Positions 1-7,061 of a stretch of 13,601 bases of DNA are shown here, piece after piece. Under the pieces are notes generated by a model. The model had not been told where the DNA came from and searched no databases. It was given only the letters and a program-made list of their open reading frames with translations. Each line of letters starts with the position of its first letter. Position 1 is the stretch's first letter. The stretch lies in NCBI GenBank assembly GCA_002435835.1, contig DIVM01000018.1, forward strand, positions 1 through 13,601. Reading direction: 5' to 3'. Origin of the DNA: Firmicutes bacterium UBA6132 (lineage in GTDB: Bacteria > Bacillota_A > Clostridia > Tissierellales > Sedimentibacteraceae). The translations under genes were made by a program, and so were the position numbers.

Positions 1-224
1 TTGAAGCAGCTGATGCAATGGTGAAATCAGCAAATGTATTTTTAGTCGGATATGAAAAAATAGGTTCTGGATTAGTAACAGTAATGGTTAGAGGAGATGT
101 AGGAGCTGTTAAGGCAGCTACAGATGCTGGTGCTGTTGCAGCTTCTAAAGTAGGAGAAGTTATTTCGGTTCATGTTATACCAAGACCACATACTGATATA
201 GAAAAAATATTACCTAATAAATAA
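1..224 (+). CDS. pduA: PduA, hexameric BMC-domain shell protein (5' partial)
   Basis: Major hexagonal shell protein of the propanediol-utilization microcompartment. Its hexamers tile the shell facets and their central pores admit the diol substrate. The 5' end is cut off: reading frame 3 is open from base 3 (E-A-A-D-A-M...), so the ATG at 18 is internal and not the true start. About 74 residues remain of a usual 92-95. Visible family marks are the pore loop YEKIGSG, the [15 protein letters not shown] helix and the C-terminal [13 protein letters not shown] tail, all close to enterobacterial PduA. The Ser of KIGSG corresponds to the pore-lining Ser40 of Salmonella PduA. It is followed after 18 bases by pduB with its own GGAGGA ribosome site. 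A near-copy (pduJ) lies at 6765. Assignment to PduA rather than PduJ rests on position before pduB. Confidence 0.95.
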   Translation, partial: EAADAMVKSANVFLVGYEKIGSGLVTVMVRGDVGAVKAATDAGAVAASKVGEVISVHVIPRPHTDIEKILPNK

Positions 225-242
225 TAATGGAGGATTATAATA

Positions 243-1055
243 ATGGATGATTTAATGACTAAGATAATGGATGAAGTAATGAAAAAAATGGGTGATGTAG
301 AAACTGTAAAAGAAACACCTGTAGAAATGAAAACAGAAGTTAAAAAAAGTAAAACAAATACAGTTAATTTAACAGAATTTGTAGGAACTGCTATTGGACA
401 TACAATAGGTCTTGTTATTGCAAACGTTGATTATAAACTTCATGAAATGATGAAAATTGATAAAAAGTATAAATCAATAGGAATAGTTGGAGCAAGAACT
501 GGGGCAGGTCCTCATATATTCGCTGCAGATGAAGCTATAAAGGCTACAAATAGTGAAATTTTATCTATTGAATTGCCAAGAGATACTGAAGGCGGAGCAG
601 GACACGGTAGTTTAATTATATTTGGTGCTGAAGATGTTTCTGATGCAAGAAGAGCAGTTGAAGTAACATTGAAAGAATTGGATAGAACTTTTGGAGACGT
701 ATATGGAACTTCAGCAGGACATTTAGAATTTCAATATACTGCAAGAGCAAGCTATGCATTAAACAAAGCTTTTGGTGCTCCTATTGGAAAATCCTTTGGT
801 ATTACAGTTGGAGCTCCTGCAGCAATAGGTGTTTTAATGGCAGATACAGCAGTTAAAGCTGCTACAGTTGATGTTATTGGATACGCTACTCCTGGCAACG
901 GCGGTACTAGTTTTTCTAATGAAGTAATTTGTACATTCTCTGGTGATTCTGGAGCTGTAAGACAAGCGATTTTTGCTGCAAGAGAAGTTGGAAAACAACT
1001 TTTAGGTTCATTGAGTGATGATGAAGTAAAATCTTCAACTGTATCGTATATATAA
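243..1055 (+). CDS. pduB: PduB, trimeric tandem-BMC shell protein
   Basis: Major shell protein with two fused BMC domains that forms pseudohexameric trimers. The product is 270 residues, the same length as Salmonella PduB as I know it, and ends similarly in SYI. Domain 1 spans roughly residues 45-150 (motifs LTEFVGTAIG, GARTGAGPHIFAADEA, ELPRDTEGGAGHGS). Domain 2 spans about 150-260 (FGAPIGKSFGI, SGDSGAVRQAI). The start is ATG 243 with TGGAGGA at 228-234, 8 bases upstream. The first 17 residues are an amphipathic helix (LMTKIMDEVMKKM) that looks like the encapsulation peptides on PduD and PduE of this operon. In Salmonella the PduB N-terminus links the enzyme core to the shell, so the same role is inferred here. 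The shorter PduB' form made in Salmonella from an internal start is not clearly supported: there is no Met at the equivalent position, and M29 (base 327) lacks a good ribosome site. Confidence 0.96.
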   Translation: MDDLMTKIMDEVMKKMGDVETVKETPVEMKTEVKKSKTNTVNLTEFVGTAIGHTIGLVIANVDYKLHEMMKIDKKYKSIGIVGARTGAGPHIFAADEAIKATNSEILSIELPRDTEGGAGHGSLIIFGAEDVSDARRAVEVTLKELDRTFGDVYGTSAGHLEFQYTARASYALNKAFGAPIGKSFGITVGAPAAIGVLMADTAVKAATVDVIGYATPGNGGTSFSNEVICTFSGDSGAVRQAIFAAREVGKQLLGSLSDDEVKSSTVSYI

Positions 1056-1079
1056 AAATTTACTAAGGAGTGTATTTTA

Positions 1080-2741
1080 ATGAAATCAAAAAGATTTGAA
1101 GCATTAGCACAAAGACCTGTAAACAAAGATGGTTTTGTTAAGGAATGGGCTGAGGTTGGTCTTATTGCTATGGACAGCCCTAATGACCCTATTCCAAGCA
1201 TAAAAATAAATGGTGGAAAAGTAACAGAGTTAGACGGAAAAGCGAGAAAAGATTTTGATATGTTAGATATATTTATTGCTGACTATGCAATAAATTTAGA
1301 TAATGCAGAAAAAGTTATGGCTATGGATTCTTTGGAATTAGCACGAAAACTTGTTGATATTAATGTTTCAAGAAAAGAAATATTAACATTAACATTAAGT
1401 ATGACACCAGCTAAAATAGTTGAAGTTGTAGGAAAAATGAATGTTCTTGAAATGATGATGGCAGCAACAAAAATGAGAGCAAGAAAAATTCCTTCAAACC
1501 AATGCCACGTAACAAATTTAAAAGATAATATGATACAGATAGCAGCAGATGCAGCTGAAGCAGCTATTCGTGGATTTGATGAACAAGAAACAACTGTAGG
1601 TATAGTAAGATATGCCCCATTTAATGCTTTAGGTATTTTAATAGGATCACAAGTTGGAAGACCAGGAGTTTTAACTCAATGTGCAGTTGAAGAAGCTACT
1701 GAATTAGTGCTTGGTATGAGAGGCTTTACTGCTTATGCTGAAACAGTTTCAGTTTATGGTACTGAACCTGTATTTATGGATGGCGATGATACACCATGGT
1801 CAAAATCATTTTTAGCTTCATGCTATGCATCAAGAGGTTTGAAAATGAGATTTACATCAGGAACTGGTTCAGAAGTTCAAATGGGATATGCAGAAGGAAA
1901 GTCCATGCTTTATCTTGAAGCAAGATGCCAATTTGTAACTAAGGGTGCGGGAGTTCAAGGAACACAAAATGGTTCTGTTAGCTGCGTAGGAGTTCCAGCG
2001 GGTGTTCCTGGAGGTATAAGAGCTATTCTTGCTGAAAACTTAATAGGAATGATGTTAGATCTTGAATGTGCATCAAGCAATGATCAGACTTTTACACATT
2101 CAGATTTAAGAAGAGTTGCTCGTACATTGATGCAATTTGTACCGGGAACAGATTATATTTGTTCAGGTTACAGCTCAACACCAAACTACGATAATATGTT
2201 TGCAGGATCAAACTGGGACGCTGAAGACTATGATGATTGGAATATTATTCAAAGAGATTTGAAAGTTGACGGTGGATTAAAACCTGTTAGCGAACAAGAT
2301 GTTATAAAGGTAAGAAACAAGGCTGCAAAAGCTATACAAGCATTGTTTAGAGAGCTTGAATTGCCAGAAATTACTGACAATGAAGTTGAAGCAGCAACTT
2401 ATGCTCATGGAAGTAAGGATATGCCTGACAGAAATGTAGTTGAAGATTTAAAAGCAGCTGAAGAGCTTATTAGCAAAGGAATAACTGGTGTAGATATTGT
2501 TAAGGCATTATATAAAGCTGGATTTGAGGATGTTGCAGAAAGCGTATTTAAAATGCTTAAACAAAGAGTTGCAGGCGACTATTTGCATACATCTGCCATA
2601 TTGGATAAAGATTTTAAAGTTATAAGTGCTGTAAATTATGCTAATGATTATGCAGGACCACAAACAGGATATCAAATGAGCAAAGAAAGATGGGCTGAAA
2701 TCAGCAATATTCAAAATGCAGTTAGCCCTGAAGATTTCTAA
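1080..2741 (+). CDS. pduC: PduC, large (alpha) subunit of B12-dependent diol/glycerol dehydratase
   Basis: Catalytic TIM-barrel subunit of the adenosylcobalamin-dependent dehydratase that converts 1,2-propanediol to propionaldehyde or glycerol to 3-hydroxypropionaldehyde by a radical mechanism. It acts in the microcompartment lumen as part of a PduCDE complex. At 553 residues it is full length (family about 554). All active-site residues known from the Klebsiella oxytoca diol dehydratase are present at the same numbers: Gln141, His143, Glu170, Glu221, Gln296, Asp335 and Ser362, plus Ser301 and Gln336. The start ATG 1080 has AAGGAG at 1065-1070. The gene follows pduB by 24 bases and leads directly into pduD. 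Sequence alone does not separate diol from glycerol dehydratase (DhaB); the surrounding pdu shell genes favour the propanediol assignment, though these enzymes commonly use both substrates. Confidence 0.97.
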   Translation: MKSKRFEALAQRPVNKDGFVKEWAEVGLIAMDSPNDPIPSIKINGGKVTELDGKARKDFDMLDIFIADYAINLDNAEKVMAMDSLELARKLVDINVSRKEILTLTLSMTPAKIVEVVGKMNVLEMMMAATKMRARKIPSNQCHVTNLKDNMIQIAADAAEAAIRGFDEQETTVGIVRYAPFNALGILIGSQVGRPGVLTQCAVEEATELVLGMRGFTAYAETVSVYGTEPVFMDGDDTPWSKSFLASCYASRGLKMRFTSGTGSEVQMGYAEGKSMLYLEARCQFVTKGAGVQGTQNGSVSCVGVPAGVPGGIRAILAENLIGMMLDLECASSNDQTFTHSDLRRVARTLMQFVPGTDYICSGYSSTPNYDNMFAGSNWDAEDYDDWNIIQRDLKVDGGLKPVSEQDVIKVRNKAAKAIQALFRELELPEITDNEVEAATYAHGSKDMPDRNVVEDLKAAEELISKGITGVDIVKALYKAGFEDVAESVFKMLKQRVAGDYLHTSAILDKDFKVISAVNYANDYAGPQTGYQMSKERWAEISNIQNAVSPEDF

Positions 2742-2749
2742 GAGAGGTG
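2741..2749 (+). promoter_or_regulatory. Ribosome binding site of pduD that overlaps an apparent upstream GTG start
   Basis: AGAGAGGTG sits 6 bases before ATG 2756 and begins at the last base of the pduC stop codon. The GTG inside it (2747) is in frame with pduD and could be mistaken for a start, but it would have no ribosome site of its own. This fixes the pduD start at 2756. Confidence 0.8.
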
Positions 2750-2755
2750 AAAAAT

Positions 2756-3415
2756 ATGGCTATGGATGAAAAATTAATTAAAAAAGTTATAGAAGAAGTT
2801 CTAAAGGAAATGAATTTAAATAATGATAAACCTGTACTGAAAACTTCTTCAATAGCTGATGAAACAGGTAATATGACTCTTACTGAAGTAGGTACCTTTG
2901 CTCAAGGCAAGGCACCAAATGAAGTTGTTATTGGATTAGCAGCAGCATTTGGAAAACATCAGACTAAAACAATAATAGGAATACCTCATGATCAAGTTTT
3001 AAAAGAAGTTATTGCTGGTATTGAGGAAGAAGGCATGAATTACAGAATTGTAAGAATTTATAGAACATCTGATGTTGCTTTTGTATCCCATGATTCAGCA
3101 AAACTAAGCGGTTCAGGAATTGGTATAGGAATTCAATCAAAAGGAACTACAGTTATACACCAAAAAGATTTGTTCCCATTGAGTAATTTAGAATTGTTTT
3201 CACAAGCACCATTAATTGACTTGGCAACTTACAGACAGATAGGCAAAAACGCAGCAAAATATGCTAAAGGCGAGTCTCCTGCACCGGTTCCTGTAAAAAA
3301 TGACCAAATGGCGAGACCTAAATATCAAGCTATTGCAGCATTGCTGCACATAAAAGAAACTCAGTATGTTGACAGTGATAAAAAACCACAAGAAATTAAG
3401 GTTGAATTTAAATAA
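2756..3415 (+). CDS. pduD: PduD, medium (beta) subunit of diol/glycerol dehydratase
   Basis: Medium subunit of the B12-dependent diol dehydratase; it contributes to cobalamin binding together with PduC. From ATG 2756 the product is 219 residues (Salmonella PduD about 224). Residues 1-18 ([19 protein letters not shown]) form a short amphipathic helix, the expected encapsulation peptide for PduD, followed by a linker and the core domain from about residue 40 ([20 protein letters not shown]). The core carries the [20 protein letters not shown] segment, similar to the reactivase subunit PduH of this operon. An in-frame GTG at 2747 is rejected because it lies inside the ribosome binding site. pduE follows after 17 bases. 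Confidence 0.95.
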   Translation: MAMDEKLIKKVIEEVLKEMNLNNDKPVLKTSSIADETGNMTLTEVGTFAQGKAPNEVVIGLAAAFGKHQTKTIIGIPHDQVLKEVIAGIEEEGMNYRIVRIYRTSDVAFVSHDSAKLSGSGIGIGIQSKGTTVIHQKDLFPLSNLELFSQAPLIDLATYRQIGKNAAKYAKGESPAPVPVKNDQMARPKYQAIAALLHIKETQYVDSDKKPQEIKVEFK

Positions 3416-3419
3416 TAAC

Positions 3420-3427
3420 AGGGGTGG
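3420..3427 (+). promoter_or_regulatory. Ribosome binding site of pduE that overlaps an apparent upstream GTG start
   Basis: AGGGGTGG lies 5 bases before ATG 3433. The in-frame GTG at 3424 is part of this site, so the pduE start is taken as 3433 and not 3424. Confidence 0.75.
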
Positions 3428-3432
3428 TAATA

Positions 3433-3942
3433 ATGGATCAAGAAAAATTATTAAAACAATTAATAGAAGAAGTAATGAAAAATATGAGTAAAGAAAGCAT
3501 TGTAGCTGATGATACTTGCACAGCTTCTCAAAAAATAGATGCATCAAGCTATCCTTTAGGTGAAAAAATACCTAATCAGTTGAAATCTCCAACAGGAAAA
3601 GTTCTGTCTGAAATGACATTAGAAAAGCTGATAAAAGGTGAGTTAGGCCCAAATGATATGAGAATATCTCCAGAAACATTGGAGATGCAAGCACAGGTAG
3701 CTGAATCAATAAGCAGAGATGCATTTGCAAGAAACTTAAGGAGAGCATCTGAATTAATAAAAGTTCCTGATGACAGACTTCTTGAAATATATAATGCTCT
3801 TCGTCCATATCGTTCAACAAAAAAGGAATTATATGATATAGCCGATGAATTAGAAAACAAATATAACTGTAAAATTAATTCAAGTTTCATAAGAGAATCA
3901 GCGGATGTTTATGAAATAAGAGGAAGACTTAAAAAAGACTAA
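3433..3942 (+). CDS. pduE: PduE, small (gamma) subunit of diol/glycerol dehydratase
   Basis: Small subunit of the B12-dependent dehydratase; it completes the PduCDE heterohexamer. From ATG 3433 the product is 169 residues (Salmonella PduE about 173). The N-terminal helix MDQEKLLKQLIEEVMKNM resembles encapsulation peptides and is nearly superimposable on those of PduB and PduD here. Family segments include YPLGEKIPNQLKSPTGK, the LTLE-like MTLEKLIKGELGPNDMRIS, and the conserved RRASELIKVPDDRLLEIYNA and LRPYRSTKKEL stretch near residues 100-135. It precedes pduG by 28 bases; that gap holds only the pduG ribosome site. Confidence 0.95.
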   Translation: MDQEKLLKQLIEEVMKNMSKESIVADDTCTASQKIDASSYPLGEKIPNQLKSPTGKVLSEMTLEKLIKGELGPNDMRISPETLEMQAQVAESISRDAFARNLRRASELIKVPDDRLLEIYNALRPYRSTKKELYDIADELENKYNCKINSSFIRESADVYEIRGRLKKD

Positions 3943-3970
3943 ATGTTAGTTTTAGCAATGGAGGTATTTT

Positions 3971-5779
3971 ATGAAGATAGTGGCTGGTGTAGATATTGGC
4001 AATGCAACAACTGAAGTTGCTTTGGCTAAAATAGATGATAAAGGTGTTACGTTTCTGTCAAGTGGAATAGTTTCTACAACTGGTATAAAAGGTACTCAAC
4101 AAAACATAAACGGAGTATTTAAATCTCTTACTGAAGCTTTGAATAAAGCAAATTTGAATATTGACGATTTATGTGAAGTTAGAATCAACGAAGCTGCACC
4201 AGTTATAGGTGATGTTGCAATGGAAACTATTACTGAAACAATAATAACTGAATCAACTATGATAGGACATAATCCATCTACTCCGGGAGGAATTGGAATT
4301 GGTGTTGGAGAATCAATAAATATTGAAAATCTGCAAAGCGCCGAAGAAAATAAAGACTATATAGTAGTAATTCCATCCCATATAAGTTTTGAGTCTGCAG
4401 CAAAAAATATTAATTTATTTCAAAATAGGATAAATATAACGGGTGCTATAATTCAGAATGATGACGGTGTGCTCATCAACAACAGATTGGCTAAAAAAAT
4501 ACCTATTGTTGATGAGGTAGAGTTAATAGATAAGGTTCCTATTGGAATGCTTTCAGCTATTGAAGTGGCACAAGTAGGCGGTGTTGTTGAAGTATTATCA
4601 AATCCATATGGGATAGCTACACTATTTAAGTTAAATTCTGATGAAACTATACAGGTTGTACCTATAGCAAGGGCTTTAATAGGAAACCGCTCAGCTGTTG
4701 TTATTAAAACTCCCAAAGGCGATGTTAAGGAAAGAAGAATACCTGCAGGAATTTTAGAAGTTATAAATTCTAAAAAAAAAGTTTCTGTTAATATTGATGA
4801 AGGTGCAGAAAAAATAATGTCTGCTGTAAATTCAGTACTTGAAGTAGATGATATAAAAGGTGAGCCTGGAACTAATGCAGGAGGAATGCTTGAAAAGGTA
4901 AGGCAAGTTATGTCAAATCTTACAAGTCAGCATCCTAAATCAATTAAAATACAGGATTTATTGGCAGTAGATACCTTTGTTCCTCAAAAAGTGAGAGGTG
5001 GACTTGCTAATGAATTTTCATTAGAAAATGCTGTAGGAATTGCTGCAATGGTTAAAGCCGATAAGCTTCAGATGGAAATCATAGGTAAACAACTTGCAGA
5101 AAAAATCGGAATAAAGACAATAATAGGTGGCGTTGAAGCAGATATGGCAATAAGAGGAGCTTTGACAACACCTGGTACAAGTAAACCGCTGGCTATTCTT
5201 GATATGGGAGCGGGTTCTACAGATGCATCTATAATAAATAAAGATGGAGAAATAAAATCCATACATTTAGCTGGAGCAGGAAACATGGTTACCATGCTCA
5301 TTATGTCAGAAATGGGGCTTGATTCTTTTGAAATGGCAGAAGATGTAAAAAGATACCCATTAGCAAAGGTAGAAAGCTTATTCCACATAAGACATGAAGA
5401 TGGTACTGCAGAGTTTTTTGAAACTCAATTAGATCCTAAATTATTTGCAAAGATTGTTCTCATAAAAGAAGACGGTATGGTTTCTGTAGGAAGCAATATG
5501 CCGTTGGAAAAAATTAAAAATATAAGACAATCTTCAAAAGAAAAAGTATTTGTAACAAATGCATTAAGAGCATTAAGCAAAGTAAGCCCTACTAACAGTA
5601 TAAGGGATATACAATTTGTAGTTTTAGTAGGAGGGTCAGCACTTGATTTTGAAGTTCCTCAATTAGTTACTAATGCATTGTCCCATTATAATGTTGTGGC
5701 AGGCAGAGGAAATATAAGAGGAACTGAAGGACCAAGAAATGCAGTGGCTTCGGGTCTTGTATTATCAACGGGATATTGA
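3971..5779 (+). CDS. pduG: PduG, large subunit of diol dehydratase reactivase
   Basis: ATP-dependent, chaperone-like reactivating factor. Known family members exchange damaged cobalamin for intact adenosylcobalamin on the inactivated dehydratase. The 602-residue product is full length (Salmonella about 610). Actin/Hsp70-fold nucleotide motifs are visible: phosphate-1 loop GVDIGNATTEVALA (residues 6-19), phosphate-2 loop AILDMGAGSTDAS (408-420) and adenosine motif VVLVGGSALDF (550-560). The conserved ITESTMIGHNPSTPGG stretch (92-107) and the GLANEFSLENAVGIAAMV region (344-361) fit the DdrA/PduG family. ATG 3971 has TGGAGG a few bases upstream. The stop codon overlaps the pduH ribosome site, suggesting translational coupling to its partner. 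A run of 9 A at 4772-4780 stays in frame. Confidence 0.96.
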   Translation: MKIVAGVDIGNATTEVALAKIDDKGVTFLSSGIVSTTGIKGTQQNINGVFKSLTEALNKANLNIDDLCEVRINEAAPVIGDVAMETITETIITESTMIGHNPSTPGGIGIGVGESINIENLQSAEENKDYIVVIPSHISFESAAKNINLFQNRINITGAIIQNDDGVLINNRLAKKIPIVDEVELIDKVPIGMLSAIEVAQVGGVVEVLSNPYGIATLFKLNSDETIQVVPIARALIGNRSAVVIKTPKGDVKERRIPAGILEVINSKKKVSVNIDEGAEKIMSAVNSVLEVDDIKGEPGTNAGGMLEKVRQVMSNLTSQHPKSIKIQDLLAVDTFVPQKVRGGLANEFSLENAVGIAAMVKADKLQMEIIGKQLAEKIGIKTIIGGVEADMAIRGALTTPGTSKPLAILDMGAGSTDASIINKDGEIKSIHLAGAGNMVTMLIMSEMGLDSFEMAEDVKRYPLAKVESLFHIRHEDGTAEFFETQLDPKLFAKIVLIKEDGMVSVGSNMPLEKIKNIRQSSKEKVFVTNALRALSKVSPTNSIRDIQFVVLVGGSALDFEVPQLVTNALSHYNVVAGRGNIRGTEGPRNAVASGLVLSTGY

Positions 5780-5785
5780 AGGTGA
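5778..5785 (+). promoter_or_regulatory. Ribosome binding site of pduH overlapping the pduG stop
   Basis: GAAGGTGA overlaps the TGA stop of pduG (5777-5779) and lies 5 bases before ATG 5791. It supports ATG 5791 over the in-frame TTG at 5776 and GTG at 5782. Confidence 0.75.
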
Positions 5786-5790
5786 ATTAT

Positions 5791-6153
5791 ATGATTTTAC
5801 AACAAGATATTAACAGCAAACCATCAATTAAGATTTATCATTGTAAACAGGTGAATGAATTTAGTTTTAAAGCTTTACTTTATGGTATTGAGGAAGAAGG
5901 CATTCCTTATGAGCTGATATCCTGTGAAAATTCTGATGCAATAAGCTTAAGTTATGAAGCTTGCACCAGTTCTAAACTTGGAGTAGGATTTGGAATCAGT
6001 AATAGTGAAATAGCTCTGCACTTTGAAAAATTGGATAAATTATCACCATTATTTAAAATAAACTTTAAAAGTAAAATCTCTTCAATCCGGTCTTTAGGAA
6101 CCAATGGGGCAAGACTTGTAAAAAAAATGCCCTTTAAAGAAATACAGATATAG
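5791..6153 (+). CDS. pduH: PduH, small subunit of diol dehydratase reactivase
   Basis: Small partner of PduG in the dehydratase-reactivating complex. From ATG 5791 the product is 120 residues (Salmonella PduH about 116). The segment LLYGIEEEGIPYELI (about residues 30-44) closely resembles the matching part of PduD ([12 protein letters not shown]), and both continue into a SKLGVGFGIS or SGIGIGIQ type strand and a KLDKLSPLF or [11 protein letters not shown] type segment. This agrees with the known structural relation between the reactivase small subunit and the dehydratase medium subunit, which underlies subunit swapping during reactivation. A TTG at 5776 overlapping the end of pduG is in frame but lies upstream of the ribosome site and is rejected. 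Confidence 0.92.
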   Translation: MILQQDINSKPSIKIYHCKQVNEFSFKALLYGIEEEGIPYELISCENSDAISLSYEACTSSKLGVGFGISNSEIALHFEKLDKLSPLFKINFKSKISSIRSLGTNGARLVKKMPFKEIQI

Positions 6154-6175
6154 AATTCTATAAGGAGGTGTTAAT

Positions 6176-6655
6176 ATGTCTGAGTTGAGCCTTGGAATTA
6201 TAGAAATTGTAGGTCTTGCCGCAGCAATAGAAGCTGCAGATATATGTTTGAAAACAGCAAATGTTTCATTAGTAGGTTATGAACTTACTAAAGGTGATGG
6301 CATGGCTGTAATTAAAATAGAAGGCAATGTGGGTGCCGTTAAGGCAGCAATAGAAGCAGCTAAAATTTCTGCAATGAAAGTAAATAAGGTAGTAAGCTTT
6401 AAAATTATACCAAGACCAAGTGAACAAATCAAATTATTAATAAGAAATAATGATACTGTGGGATATGAAAATAAAATTGAATGTATTGACGATCTTGAAG
6501 AAAGTAAATCTTTAGAATCAATAGAAGATACTTGTGTAATTAAAACTGATAAAGAAACAGTAATAGAAGATAAAATAATATTATTAGAAGAATCAAAAAT
6601 TGATACTGCTTCGGTTTTCTTAAAGAATGTAGCGGATGAAAAAAAAAAACTATAA
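6176..6655 (+). CDS. pduK: PduK, BMC shell protein with C-terminal extension; ends early at a poly-A tract
   Basis: Minor shell protein with one BMC domain (residues about 4-85: LGIIEIVGLAAAIEAAD, LVGYELTKGDGMAVIKIEGN, IIPRPSEQI) followed by an acidic, probably disordered extension. The start at ATG 6176 has a near-perfect AAGGAGGTG at 6162-6170. As read, the frame ends at TAA 6653-6655, giving 159 residues ending in DEKKKL. The stop comes right after 11 consecutive A (6639-6649). Reading one base back (-1) continues without a stop for about 33 codons to 6745-6747 and encodes the Cys motif TCNICKDPNCKRKKGEL, which is the kind of C-terminal motif I recall from PduK proteins. The full-length product would be 190 residues. 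The pore loop (ELTKGDGM) differs from the KIGSG loop of PduA/PduJ. Either the gene is slippage-dependent or phase-variable, or one base is missing from the sequence. Identity as PduK is firm; the true C-terminus is uncertain. Confidence 0.88.
   Translation: MSELSLGIIEIVGLAAAIEAADICLKTANVSLVGYELTKGDGMAVIKIEGNVGAVKAAIEAAKISAMKVNKVVSFKIIPRPSEQIKLLIRNNDTVGYENKIECIDDLEESKSLESIEDTCVIKTDKETVIEDKIILLEESKIDTASVFLKNVADEKKKL
6639..6649 (+). repeat. Run of 11 A at the pduK frame break; A-AAA-AAA slippery heptamer
   Basis: Eleven consecutive A, the longest homopolymer I noticed in the window. In the pduK zero frame the last seven (6643-6649) read A-AAA-AAA, a canonical -1 slippery heptamer. A tract of this length is also a known type of site for transcriptional slippage and for replication slippage. 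Adding one A (or removing two) joins pduK to the downstream Cys-rich frame. A weak 6-bp stem with 3-base loop (TTGCAA-TAT-TTGCAA, 6666-6680) lies 16 bases downstream; its distance and weakness argue against it being a strong stimulator. Confidence 0.75.
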
Positions 6656-6747
6656 TTACAATTACTTGCAATATTTGCAAAGATCCTAATTGCAAAAGAA
6701 AAAAAGGCGAGTTAAGGAAAAATTGTATGAATTATAAAAATAAATAA
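6649..6747 (+). other. Out-of-frame Cys-rich C-terminal segment of pduK
   Basis: In the frame one base back from pduK, codons from 6649 read T-I-T-I-T and then CNICKDPNCKRKKGELRKNC, ending at TAA 6745-6747. The CxxCxxxxC...C arrangement (Cys codons at 6667, 6676, 6691, 6724) resembles a small zinc or iron-sulfur binding motif, and the phrase CNICKDPxCxRKKGE matches what I remember of PduK C-termini in other bacteria. There is no start codon or ribosome site that would make it a separate gene; it is reached only from pduK. The segment fills what would otherwise be a 109-base gap and ends 17 bases before pduJ, a normal spacing for this operon. This supports it being real coding sequence. Confidence 0.82.
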
Positions 6748-6764
6748 TTATGGAGGAATAAAAA

Positions 6765-7049
6765 ATGGGTGAAGCTTTAGGTTTAATAGAAACAAAAGGA
6801 TTGGTAGGAGCTATCGAAGCTGCTGATGCAATGACAAAATCAGCTAATGTGACATTAGTTGGTTATGAAAAAATAGGTTCAGGATTAGTAACTGTAATGG
6901 TAAGAGGGGATGTTGGAGCTGTTAAAGCATCAGTGGATGCAGGAGCAGCTGCGGCTGAAAAAGTGGGACAGTTAATTTCAAAACATATAATTCCAAGACC
7001 TCATACTGATGTTGAAAAAATACTGCCTAAAGTAGCAAGTGCAGAATAA
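6765..7049 (+). CDS. pduJ: PduJ, hexameric BMC-domain shell protein (PduA paralogue)
   Basis: Abundant hexagonal shell protein of 94 residues. It shares with PduA of this window the [25 protein letters not shown] and [14 protein letters not shown] segments, including the pore loop KIGSG. It differs mainly in the second helix ([17 protein letters not shown]) and a short tail (VASAE). ATG 6765 has GGAGGA at 6752-6757, 7 bases upstream. In Salmonella PduA and PduJ are near-duplicates, PduA being transport-competent and PduJ more structural, so this copy is assigned PduJ by position next to pduK and pduL. The K-J order is the one I associate with Gram-positive pdu loci, reversed from Salmonella. 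Confidence 0.94.
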   Translation: MGEALGLIETKGLVGAIEAADAMTKSANVTLVGYEKIGSGLVTVMVRGDVGAVKASVDAGAAAAEKVGQLISKHIIPRPHTDVEKILPKVASAE

Positions 7050-7061
7050 TCAGGTGAATAA

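Noticed and set aside
327..329. Internal start for a short PduB' form at Met29
   Set aside because: There is no convincing ribosome site upstream and Salmonella's PduB' Met is not at this position; the case is too weak to annotate.
752..1201. Long antisense open frame opposite pduB and the start of pduC
   Set aside because: It lies wholly opposite two well-conserved genes, has no ribosome site or recognisable product, and is explained by the codon bias of the sense strand. The same applies to the other minus-strand open frames, including 7626-8177, 8682-9068 and 13097-13555.
2747..2749. GTG as the start of pduD (likewise GTG 3424 for pduE, TTG 5776 for pduH, GTG 9641 for pduO)
   Set aside because: For pduD and pduE these codons are inside the ribosome binding site of the downstream ATG; for pduH it lies upstream of the site; for pduO it is too close to AGGA. 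They add residues not typical of the families.
4772..4780. A9 run in pduG as a second slippage site
   Set aside because: The pduG frame continues intact through it and no conserved sequence is found in another frame downstream; slippage would simply truncate the protein.
6666..6680. TTGCAA-TAT-TTGCAA hairpin as a terminator or frameshift stimulator
   Set aside because: The stem is only 6 bp with two G-C pairs, lacks a following T-run, and is 16 bases from the A tract, beyond usual spacing. It is largely produced by the two Cys codons of the PduK tail.
6656..6764. A small separate gene or RNA in the gap between pduK and pduJ
   Set aside because: No start codon with a ribosome site serves the Cys-rich frame, and its content matches a PduK C-terminus, so it is better read as the displaced end of pduK.
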